Origin: Paenibacillus tengchongensis
GTDB taxonomy: Bacteria > Bacillota > Bacilli > Paenibacillales > Paenibacillaceae
Reading direction: 5' to 3'
NCBI RefSeq assembly: GCF_008973665.1
Contig: NZ_WACP01000021.1
Span: 1 to 64,000 of the forward strand
Length of the DNA: 64,000 nt
The notes below the pieces were generated by a model. The model searched no databases and was not told where the DNA came from. It saw nothing but the letters and a program-made list of their open reading frames with translations. Within the stretch, counting starts at the first letter, position 1. Every line of letters starts with the position of its first letter. The position numbers and the translations under genes are program-made. Of the stretch, positions 18,023 through 24,558 are shown piece after piece.

Positions 18023-18907
18023 TTAACTCAAGGCATCCAGCATTTCCACAATCACGTTGCCGATAATCCGGCCCGCTGAGCGGGGAGCAACGATTCCGGG
18101 CAGGCCCAGAGCCGGCAATGCTTGTATGCCTTGCGCCTTTGCATAGGCAAAATCGGTACCGCCCGGATGGGAAGCGAGATCAATAATCAGTGCTTGACGC
18201 GGTAAGCGGGAGATAACGTCCCGGGTAATTACCGGCGCCGGAACCGTATTGAACAAGATGCCGGCTTGTTCCGCCTGCTGTGGCAAGTCAGGGGGATAGA
18301 AAGGCTGCAGCCCCATTTCATAGGCCCGGGCGTAGGCGTCCGGTTTATGCACGCATACCGCAACATCCGCCCCCAGTGCCTTCAGCGTACGGGCCAGCGT
18401 GGTGCCGACCCGTCCGAGGCCCAGCACGATGCAGCGGGAGCCGTGCAGCATGACATCCGTGTGCTGGATGGCAATCATCACTGCACCTTCGGCAGTGGGA
18501 ATAGAATTGTAGATCGCCACGTCTTCGCGGGCTAAGATCTCCACCAGCGCCAACGTATAGCGTTCGCATATTTCCCGCAGATAGCTTTTAGCGATTCCTG
18601 TGAAGATGATGGCGTGCTTTGGGAGGGCTGCAACCAGTTCCTCCGTCAACATGAGAGATTCGGAAGTGAAGCTGGATTCGACGGAGCCGTCGTTGCCGGT
18701 TCCCGCAACAGGAAGAATAATGGCATCGGCTTGGGCAAGGGGGCCTTGCTCCAATTGTACCTTTACCGCTCCTTCCGGCACCTGGGCCAGTTCATCGTAA
18801 CCGGCCAGACTCACTTCGGCCTGCTGCTCCAGCAGCATACGGATCACTTCGAGCTGACGCAGATCGCCCCCGATGACAACAGCCTTTTTACCATTTAGTA
18901 GTGACAT
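18023..18907 (-). CDS. dpaA: Dipicolinate synthase subunit A
   Basis: 294 aa from the ATG at 18907, behind AAGGAGAAAAGCT; the longer frame starting at 18931 lacks a site. Rossmann motifs: VVIGGDLRQLEVIRML near the N-terminus and CIVLGLGRVGTTLARTLKALGA in the middle. The C-terminal LIIDLASHPGGTDFAYA…LGLPGIVAPRSAG is typical of SpoVFA. DpaA and DpaB together make dipicolinic acid from the DAP-pathway intermediate in the sporulating mother cell. Here dpaB is absent: the downstream neighbour is an unrelated DUF1835 protein. It may be a second or displaced copy. A small membrane protein gene ends 13 bases upstream. Confidence 0.87.
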   Translation of the reverse strand: MSLLNGKKAVVIGGDLRQLEVIRMLLEQQAEVSLAGYDELAQVPEGAVKVQLEQGPLAQADAIILPVAGTGNDGSVESSFTSESLMLTEELVAALPKHAIIFTGIAKSYLREICERYTLALVEILAREDVAIYNSIPTAEGAVMIAIQHTDVMLHGSRCIVLGLGRVGTTLARTLKALGADVAVCVHKPDAYARAYEMGLQPFYPPDLPQQAEQAGILFNTVPAPVITRDVISRLPRQALIIDLASHPGGTDFAYAKAQGIQALPALGLPGIVAPRSAGRIIGNVIVEMLDALS

Positions 18908-18920
18908 AGCTTTTCTCCTT

Positions 18921-19178
18921 CTACTGCGCATGTTTCACAAATTCCCCTAACGTTATGACCGCGACCAAAATAAGTGCCAGGCCCATGCTTAACACGATAG
19001 CAATTGTCGATCCAATCAGAGAGAGTTTGGTGATGTTAAAGAAACTTGCCGCACCTATTCCAAAAGACACGATAGCCAACACCAGTACATCATTCAAATG
19101 CCGGCTGTTGCTGACAGAGAAGAACAAGATCCAGGAAATGACGGAAAAGCCCAGAGAGACGATGCTTGTTTTCTTCAA
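18921..19178 (-). CDS. Small three-helix membrane protein, unknown
   Basis: 85 aa from a TTG start with AAGGAG 10 bases upstream. Three hydrophobic segments (IVSLGFSVISWILFF, VLVLAIVSFGIGAASFF, IGSTIAIVLSMGLALILVAVIT). It ends 13 bases before dpaA on the same strand and is likely co-transcribed. No family recognised. Confidence 0.55.
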   Translation of the reverse strand: MKKTSIVSLGFSVISWILFFSVSNSRHLNDVLVLAIVSFGIGAASFFNITKLSLIGSTIAIVLSMGLALILVAVITLGEFVKHAQ

Positions 19179-19320
19179 CCCGGTTTCACTCCTTGTGAGG
19201 AATAGGGAAATTTAGGATTATTTTATCACATAAACCCCAAGTTTATATGCCGAAAAGCGAATACTTCGTAGGGAACGCAAAACTTAACACCCTTAATTCC
19301 GAGAGGGAAAATATATTTAA

Positions 19321-19347
19321 TTGACATAATAATACAAAGTATATTAT
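19321..19347 (+). promoter_or_regulatory. Promoter of the subtilase/toxin-like cassette
   Basis: Consensus TTGACA (19321–19326) and TATTAT (19342–19347) with a short 15-nt spacer, in a very AT-rich stretch. A perfect AAAGGAGGTGA ribosome binding site follows at 19365–19375. Confidence 0.45.
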
Positions 19348-19384
19348 GGTAACTATTAATATAAAAAGGAGGTGAATGAAATAT

Positions 19385-19444
19385 ATGACAAAAACTATTT
19401 TACATTCAAAAAAAGTTATAAAAAGACATGGTTGTCAGATTTAA
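19385..19444 (+). CDS. Putative 19-aa leader/signalling peptide
   Basis: The best ribosome binding site in this cassette (AAAGGAGGTGA, 19365–19375) serves the ATG at 19385. That ORF is only 19 codons long (MTKTILHSKKVIKRHGCQI) and ends at 19442–19444. The following protease starts at 19428 in another frame, overlaps this ORF by 17 bases and has only a weak site of its own. The peptide is basic with a single cysteine. It could be a translational coupling leader or a small bioactive peptide; nothing in the sequence decides which. Confidence 0.4.
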   Translation: MTKTILHSKKVIKRHGCQI

Positions 19445-20375
19445 AAGCCGGAGTTTGAAATCGCTTATTCCTCTTGTTTTGCTCTTCTCAGCATTAATTT
19501 CTGCCCTCGCTCTGCTGTTCTTCAAAAGCAATGTATCTATGCCCCCGCTAGAAAAGCTACAGACTCAGGAATACACCTCATGGGGAATAGAAAAAATGAA
19601 AATCAGGAAAGCGTGGTCAGAGGGATTAATGGGCGCCAATATTAAAATTGCAATATTAGATAGTGGGATTATGTATGATCACCCTGAGTTCTCATCCAAT
19701 ATTAAACCGGGTTTCAATGCGATTGAGCCTGACAGACTGCCTAATGATGATTATGGGCATGGAACGCTCATGTCAGGTATTATTGGTGCTCAGCATAACC
19801 ATATCGGTATCAAGGGCCTTGCTCCTTCGGCCGAAATTTATCCTGTTAAAGTGCTGGATAAGTTTGGTGAAGGCCGTATAACCGATGTTGTCAACGGAAT
19901 TTCGTGGTGCATTGATCATGATATTGACATCATGAATATGAGCTTTGCCATTGATCACTCCAATGCTGAGTTGGAGAGCATGATCAAGAAGGCTGTAAGC
20001 AAAGGGATCATTATTGTGGCCAGTGTTTCAAATTCAAACGGAGGTACGGCGGGATATCCGGCATCATACGATGAGGTTCTATCTGTAACCCCGGTCAATG
20101 AAAGCTTAAGAATAGGAAAGACTGCGGCAAGGGCGCATGTCGACTTTAGTGCACCAGGAGTAAATGTGGTAACAACCAATTCTAATGGGGAATACGAGTA
20201 TGTAAGCGGCACGTCAATTTCTGCTCCCTATATAACCGGTTTTATTGCGTTGATTCTTCAAGACATCAGAGAACGTGATTTGGGGGTAACCGAGGCTCTG
20301 AAGAGGTATGCCCGTGATTTAGGCGCACAAGGTAAGGATGATGTCTTCGGGAACGGCTTTGTGATCTATGAATAA
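19428..20375 (+). CDS. Membrane-anchored S8 subtilisin-like serine protease
   Basis: 315 aa. A TAA immediately upstream in frame blocks any longer form. Residues 10–32 are a signal or anchor helix after a basic N-terminus. Catalytic residues are Asp78 (AILDSGI), His111 (DYGHGTLMSG) and Ser263 (SGTSISAP), with the oxyanion asparagine near 202 (ASVSNSNGG). There is almost no propeptide between the anchor and the catalytic domain, which is unusual for secreted subtilases and suggests a tethered processing enzyme. The toxin-like secreted protein begins 26 bases later, so it is a possible substrate (inference). The region is clearly more AT-rich than the housekeeping genes around it. Confidence 0.88.
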   Translation: MVVRFKSRSLKSLIPLVLLFSALISALALLFFKSNVSMPPLEKLQTQEYTSWGIEKMKIRKAWSEGLMGANIKIAILDSGIMYDHPEFSSNIKPGFNAIEPDRLPNDDYGHGTLMSGIIGAQHNHIGIKGLAPSAEIYPVKVLDKFGEGRITDVVNGISWCIDHDIDIMNMSFAIDHSNAELESMIKKAVSKGIIIVASVSNSNGGTAGYPASYDEVLSVTPVNESLRIGKTAARAHVDFSAPGVNVVTTNSNGEYEYVSGTSISAPYITGFIALILQDIRERDLGVTEALKRYARDLGAQGKDDVFGNGFVIYE

Positions 20376-20401
20376 TAAAAGACTAGGAGCTGATACTATT
20401 G

Positions 20402-21205
20402 ATGAATTTTATTAAGAAGTATAGAGCAATGCTATCATTGGTGATCGCAGTTTCATTGATATTCACTTTGTTTAGTAACAATGTTTTTGCTGATGCGACA
20501 GACTCTACCCCAACATATGAAATTATTAGAAGTGACCAAGATGTAGTCGAAATGGTCGGAAGATACCAGGGGGACGAACTGTACGCAACTTTTGACAGGT
20601 ATACCAGAGAAATTACACTGAGGGCAGTAGAAAATTCTAGTGGATTGTTTAGAAAAGCCAATGTGACCGAATATAAGGTGGATGTCTTGGAGGCGGAAGC
20701 AGGTAAGCTTTCTGCTATTGTTACGGATCCCACTACAAATGAAGAAATTAAGATTGAAAAAGGGTATACTGAAGACAAAGTAACGGCACAGATACCGCTT
20801 CTTGTTCCGATCCTCGGTGTAATTGGTGCAGCTTTACTGGAACAGCTTTTGGCTGCCGGTCTTGCAGTGGTTATTCTCGGTGTTACATATGTGGTAGCAA
20901 GTTCCATTGCAGATAAGATAAAGAACAATAAGGCGGATTATTATGCGGCTACAATTTATGGAGGGGAAGTAGTTGTGGCCGGAACTATCGATTACAACAC
21001 CGCCTGGTCCAGAATCGGCTACGGTTCGGGGGATGTATTCTCCAGAACCAGAGAACTTGCAGCAAGTCTGGCGGCAAATGCCGGTAGCGGTTATTGGGTA
21101 GGACCGGAAAATCACGGAAACGGAACATTAACCGACGGATACTACTGGCATTATCATCCTTGGAAGCCGATGGCCGGGCACGCGCACTCCTTTTTCTTAT
21201 ATTAA
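20402..21205 (+). CDS. Secreted toxin-like protein (SAR2788-like C-terminal domain)
   Basis: 267 aa from ATG 20402; an in-frame TTG sits 3 bases upstream, and AGGAG at 20385–20389 could serve either. A signal peptide at residues ~1–30 ends near NNVFA. A soluble segment (~31–130) is followed by a strongly hydrophobic pair (VPILGVIGAALLEQLLAAGL, VVILGVTYVVASSIA). A compact C-terminal domain of ~85 residues is rich in Trp, His and Tyr (GPENHGNGTLTDGYYWHYHP…GHAHSFFLY). From memory this tail resembles the putative toxin domain of the SAR2788 family; no activity has been shown for this protein. It follows the subtilase in the same transcript and is closed by a terminator. Confidence 0.55.
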   Translation: MNFIKKYRAMLSLVIAVSLIFTLFSNNVFADATDSTPTYEIIRSDQDVVEMVGRYQGDELYATFDRYTREITLRAVENSSGLFRKANVTEYKVDVLEAEAGKLSAIVTDPTTNEEIKIEKGYTEDKVTAQIPLLVPILGVIGAALLEQLLAAGLAVVILGVTYVVASSIADKIKNNKADYYAATIYGGEVVVAGTIDYNTAWSRIGYGSGDVFSRTRELAASLAANAGSGYWVGPENHGNGTLTDGYYWHYHPWKPMAGHAHSFFLY

Positions 21206-21215
21206 TAACAAGAAA

Positions 21216-21252
21216 TGGTCCCATTACAATTTGTACTGGGACCAGATTTTTT
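21216..21252 (+). terminator. Terminator after the toxin-like gene
   Basis: TGGTCCCA/TGGGACCA outer stem extended by TACAA/TTGTA, then GATTTTTT. It separates the toxin-like gene from the following ORF and may be leaky, because no obvious new promoter is seen before 21274. Confidence 0.85.
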
Positions 21253-21273
21253 ATGGTTTGGGGGAATAGCTAG

Positions 21274-22404
21274 ATGGTAAATGTGTATCATCTTGACACT
21301 TTAATTGACGAACGTTCATGGGCAGTCAAACAATCATACGGTGACTTTTGTGTTTTTTTTGAGCGGGTTCTTCTGGATTCATCCATTAGTTATTCTAAGC
21401 TGCATTTTTTTAAACAAAGTACGGGCTCTACCAGCTCCTTGTGTTTTGAAGAGAAAGTAGATTTTATTAGCGAAACCAGTATAAACTCCGCCTTTTTTTA
21501 TGGAAGAGCCAACCCGGAAAAAAAAGCGGTTGAAATATATCGATTTGCTATCGATAACTTGACTGAAGAACGGGTACTTACCATAGGGCTAACTATTCAA
21601 CTCAATGCTGTAGATACCAGGCTTGTAGCTATCAGCGACAGGTATTGTGTACTCTTTCTGGCCAATCCGGATCAAGCGGGAATGTCATATTTCTATTCTG
21701 AAATTTTCTTAATTGATGCCGAAGAAAGAAAAAGCTACAAGATCGCAGACAGGTTCTCCAATCAAGCGGATTTTTTTCTTAACCTTTCCTTGCTTGAAAT
21801 TGCAGGACAAGGTGAGATTCTTATTTTTAAATCAGGAAGAATCCAACCGTTTGAGAAGAAAGAGGAGTGGAGACTTTCAAAGAATAAGAGGGTCACTGAA
21901 AGTTGGAGAATCATTGATCTGAACCATTTCGTTTCAAATGTTAAAGGGAATTCCAACCATAATTCTATACTGGAACAAGTAATCCCTTCAAACGAGACGA
22001 TGGATATTCTAGATAACGGCCCTGGATGTCTGCTGCTCTCCAACGAAAAATTCGACAACGGTCTCTTATCTGTTTATTCCATAGATTTAAACAATGGCCA
22101 TGTGAATAAAATATACGAGCTAAAACAAAAATATCATTCACTAGTCTCCTTTAACGGTAACGTTTATGGCATCGTTGAAAGAAAAAACGGAAAGGCGTAC
22201 CATTCCCTGGCAGATCAGACAGTTTATCTAACGGAAAATGAGCTATTGCTTTACATGGATAACCATTGGCGCATCACTTTTATAGTTTCCGACTATCGAA
22301 GGTATAACTTTAAAGTCAGCAATCTGCTCAACAATGAAACTATTGAGTATGTAAGCTCAAAATATTTTTTCGATCCGGTTAAGCAAATATTACTTCTCTA
22401 TTGA
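21274..22404 (+). CDS. Unknown 376-aa cytoplasmic protein of the AT-rich cassette
   Basis: ATG behind GGGGGAA (21259–21265). No signal peptide or membrane helix. The protein is rich in beta strands and aromatic residues with repeating turn patterns (VVFFERVLLDS, YRFAIDNLTEERVLTI, YSIDLNNGHVNKIYELKQ), suggesting a propeller-like fold. I do not recognise a family. Its position after the secreted toxin-like gene and its shared low GC make an accessory or immunity role conceivable, but this is guesswork. Confidence 0.5.
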   Translation: MVNVYHLDTLIDERSWAVKQSYGDFCVFFERVLLDSSISYSKLHFFKQSTGSTSSLCFEEKVDFISETSINSAFFYGRANPEKKAVEIYRFAIDNLTEERVLTIGLTIQLNAVDTRLVAISDRYCVLFLANPDQAGMSYFYSEIFLIDAEERKSYKIADRFSNQADFFLNLSLLEIAGQGEILIFKSGRIQPFEKKEEWRLSKNKRVTESWRIIDLNHFVSNVKGNSNHNSILEQVIPSNETMDILDNGPGCLLLSNEKFDNGLLSVYSIDLNNGHVNKIYELKQKYHSLVSFNGNVYGIVERKNGKAYHSLADQTVYLTENELLLYMDNHWRITFIVSDYRRYNFKVSNLLNNETIEYVSSKYFFDPVKQILLLY

Positions 22405-22417
22405 TTCAATCATTAAT

Positions 22418-22463
22418 GAGCCTGGAGCATCAAGGTCAATACCCTTGCGGCTCTAGGCTCTTT
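22418..22463 (+). terminator. Terminator-like hairpin after the 376-aa gene
   Basis: GAGCCTGGAGC pairs with GCTCTAGGCTC (one G·T), followed by TTTAAG. It lies directly before the tRNA-Pro fragment. Confidence 0.6.
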
Positions 22464-22467
22464 AAGT

Positions 22468-22510
22468 ATCGAGACGACAGGATTTGAACCTGCGATCTCT
22501 TGCTCCCGAA
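22468..22510 (-). pseudogene. tRNA-Pro 3'-half fragment (duplicated)
   Basis: 43 bases identical, but for one base, to the 3' half of the complete tRNA-Pro at 23919–23992. The match runs from the acceptor 3' strand through the T arm and variable region to the anticodon loop, then stops abruptly. Such a partial tRNA copy is the usual scar of site-specific integration at a tRNA 3' end or of a segmental duplication. The rest of the 22405–22709 gap holds only the terminator above and a TATAAT box at 22696 for the next gene. Confidence 0.8.
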
Positions 22511-22709
22511 TTAAGGGGTGGCACTTCTTGGGAATACGAGATGATGCTGAGAAAGCTTATGTATCAAGGGTTTAGCGTACTGAACATTCTACATGTGCAA
22601 CTTAAAGTTAATTTTAAGCCCAAGCGGGCGGAAATTAAATTAAAGAGTCACTGAAGTGAAGTCAATATCAAGTTTCCCGTGCATAGCCGGAAATTTGATA
22701 TAATAAACT

Positions 22710-23579
22710 ATGAGAATGGAGCTGTTTGATGTGGAATTGCTTGATCCGCGAGTTGACTTTGTGTTCAAACGAATCTTTGGCAGCGAGAACAACAAGGATG
22801 TTTTGCTGGCTTTTCTGAACAGGATATTTACCAGGGTTGGTGAACCGCCGCTCACGGAGATTATCCTGATGAACCCGTATACCGAGAAGGACGACCCGCT
22901 AGACAAGCAATCCATTTTCGATGTTTATGCCAAGACGGCCGAGGGTAAGCTGATCGATATTGAGATGCAACTGTTCAATAAATACGATATTGAGAAACGG
23001 ACGCTCTTTTACTGGAGCAAACGATACGCAGGCCAGCTTCAGCAAGGCGAGAAGTATCAGGAATTGAAAAAGTGCGTTACGATTAACATCCTAAACTATC
23101 CGTTCTTGCCTAATGACGAGTACCATAATGTTTTTCATCTCAGCGAAGACCGCACGGGAATACCGCTGACAGATGACATTGAGATACATGTTCTGGAACT
23201 GCCGAAGCTGGATAATGAAATTCCCTCGAACGGCGGGCTGGAGAACTGGCTGCTGTTCCTTAAAGGGATTAATACAACCTATTGGGAGGCGCTGAAGATG
23301 AATGAACCGGGACTTAAGAAAGCTATGGACACTTTGCAATACTTGAGTCAGGATTCGGAGGCCCGACGCTTATATGAAGCCCGCCAGAAGTATTTGCATG
23401 ACGAAGCGTCAATGCTTGAAGGCGCGAAGCAAGCGGGAATGAAGATGGGCATGCAGGAAGGGATGCAAGCAGGCATCAAAGAGGTTGCCAAAAACATGCT
23501 GGAACTGAATCTGGATATCGCAACCATAGCTAAAGCAACGGGCTTGTCCGAGAAGGAGATCCTTGAGCTAAAAAACTAA
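22710..23579 (+). CDS. Rpn-family (PD-(D/E)XK) recombination-promoting nuclease / putative transposase
   Basis: 289 aa. The opening LLDPRVDFVFKRIFG is the family signature. The nuclease core is at residues ~70–90 (SIFDVYAKTAEGKLIDIEMQ: Asp then ExQ). A C-terminal region carries repeated GMQxGMQ-type helices (KMGMQEGMQAGIKE) and a terminal LSEKEILELK. Related RpnA-type proteins are Ca/Mg-dependent DNA endonucleases that raise recombination. A TATAAT at 22696 puts the likely transcription start close to the ATG. A GTG at 22731 with GGAG nine bases upstream is an alternative start. It lies between the two tRNA-Pro copies. Confidence 0.82.
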   Translation: MRMELFDVELLDPRVDFVFKRIFGSENNKDVLLAFLNRIFTRVGEPPLTEIILMNPYTEKDDPLDKQSIFDVYAKTAEGKLIDIEMQLFNKYDIEKRTLFYWSKRYAGQLQQGEKYQELKKCVTINILNYPFLPNDEYHNVFHLSEDRTGIPLTDDIEIHVLELPKLDNEIPSNGGLENWLLFLKGINTTYWEALKMNEPGLKKAMDTLQYLSQDSEARRLYEARQKYLHDEASMLEGAKQAGMKMGMQEGMQAGIKEVAKNMLELNLDIATIAKATGLSEKEILELKN

Positions 23580-23593
23580 AGCGGAGGGATGAT

Positions 23594-23863
23594 ATGTTCG
23601 GAATCAAAGTTACAGCATCTAACAGTAGTCTGGTAATCAGATGGCAGTTATCTAAATTTGAAATACCTCTGTCAGATATCACCGAGGTTGCGGACGATAA
23701 TACTTTCGGCGGAATGGAAAAGCAAGCCATCCGAATCGGTACTCCATATGGATCTACGGATCGAACTATCATTAGGACAAAGGCCCGGACGTATATTTTA
23801 TTTACTGCCGACGGGGCGTCAATTAAAGATAGAATCAATGATTTTCGTAAATTGGAAAAATAA
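23594..23863 (+). CDS. SunI-like PH-domain protein
   Basis: 89 aa, ATG behind GGAGGGATGAT, 14 bases after the nuclease gene. The opening MFGIKVTASNSSLVIRWQ…EIPLSDITEV matches what I recall of the sublancin immunity protein SunI and its PH-like relatives. In Bacillus, SunI protects against the glycopeptide bacteriocin sublancin. No bacteriocin gene is seen here, so immunity is only a family-based suggestion. It shares the tRNA-bounded segment with the Rpn nuclease. Confidence 0.65.
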   Translation: MFGIKVTASNSSLVIRWQLSKFEIPLSDITEVADDNTFGGMEKQAIRIGTPYGSTDRTIIRTKARTYILFTADGASIKDRINDFRKLEK

Positions 23864-23866
23864 AAG

Positions 23867-23912
23867 AAACACTGGAGCCGAAGGGGGTGTCTCTTCGGCT
23901 CCAGTGTTTCTT
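23867..23912. terminator. Bidirectional terminator between the PH gene and tRNA-Pro
   Basis: Seventeen-base arm 23867–23883 pairs perfectly with 23893–23909. It is A-rich on the left and T-rich on the right, so it can serve both the plus-strand PH gene and the minus-strand tRNA. Confidence 0.85.
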
Positions 23913-23918
23913 ATGTGA

Positions 23919-23992
23919 TCGAGACGACAGGATTTGAACCTGCGACCTCTTGCTCCCGAAGCAAGCGCTCTACCAAGCTGAGCCACGTCTCG
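23919..23992 (-). tRNA. tRNA-Pro (anticodon CGG)
   Basis: 74 nt without an encoded CCA. The acceptor stem CGAGACG/CGTCTCG is perfect, with A73. The anticodon arm CTTGC–TTCGGGA–GCAAG gives anticodon CGG, reading proline CCG. The T arm contains GGTTCAAATCC, and the D arm contains AGCTTGGTAG. Confidence 0.93.
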
Positions 23993-24112
23993 AAGCTATA
24001 AAATTACGGGAAAGCTCTTAACATTGAGAATTATACACCCGCATTTTTGAGATGTAAATAATGTCCACTACAAATTTTCTGCCATTCTTGGAGTGAAGCT
24101 GCTCCCCCAAGA

Positions 24113-24141
24113 TTGACAGATATACCGGTGCTGGCTATACT
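24113..24141 (+). promoter_or_regulatory. Promoter of the alaS T-box transcript
   Basis: TTGACA (24113–24118), 17-nt spacer, TATACT (24136–24141). Transcription would start near 24148, just before the structured leader. Confidence 0.8.
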
Positions 24142-24147
24142 GAGAAT

Positions 24148-24434
24148 GTTAAAATGTGAATCGAACAAAACGTTGATGAAATGAAGTACGCCGGAGCATG
24201 GCTCCCCAGAGAAAGGGTTCCTTTACGAAGATTCGTAATGGCTGCGAGAACCCTGTGCACAGACCGGCCGAAAGCTGATTTCGGAGTGCGGGGAAATCCC
24301 GCCGGGGGCGCCCGTTAACAGCCGCGACAAGGCGATCGTCTGCAGGCTCCGTTTATGCGGAAGAGGCGATAACCAGGGTGGTACCGCGATATCAATCGTC
24401 CCTGAATTTATTCAGGGGCGTTTTTTATTTTTTC
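24148..24434 (+). promoter_or_regulatory. T-box riboswitch upstream of alaS
   Basis: The conserved T-box sequence AACCAGGGTGGTACCGCG is at 24371–24388. It is followed by a terminator (CGTCCCTGAA/TTCAGGGGCG, 24397–24420) and a T-rich tail. The upstream leader has a Stem I-like helix (AGGGTTC/GAACCCT) containing a hairpin TTACGAA/TTCGTAA and alanine codons in GGCTGCGAG, the probable specifier region. Uncharged tRNA-Ala would favour the antiterminator and turn alaS on. Confidence 0.92.
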
Positions 24435-24471
24435 AACAGGTTAATGCTTTATGGTTTTATGATTTAGGGGA

Positions 24472-24520
24472 CCCCGCAAAGTACTTGAGTCCGCTTCGAG
24501 CAATGCTTCACTTTGTGGGG
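24472..24520 (+). other. Stem-loop in the alaS 5' region downstream of the T-box
   Basis: CCCCGCAAAGT (24472–24482) pairs with ACTTTGTGGGG (24510–24520), eleven pairs with one wobble, 36 bases before the alaS start. It has no T-tract and is probably not a terminator. Role unknown. Confidence 0.5.
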
Positions 24521-24558
24521 CATATTTGTGGGGAATTTTGAGACGGGAGCTGTACATG

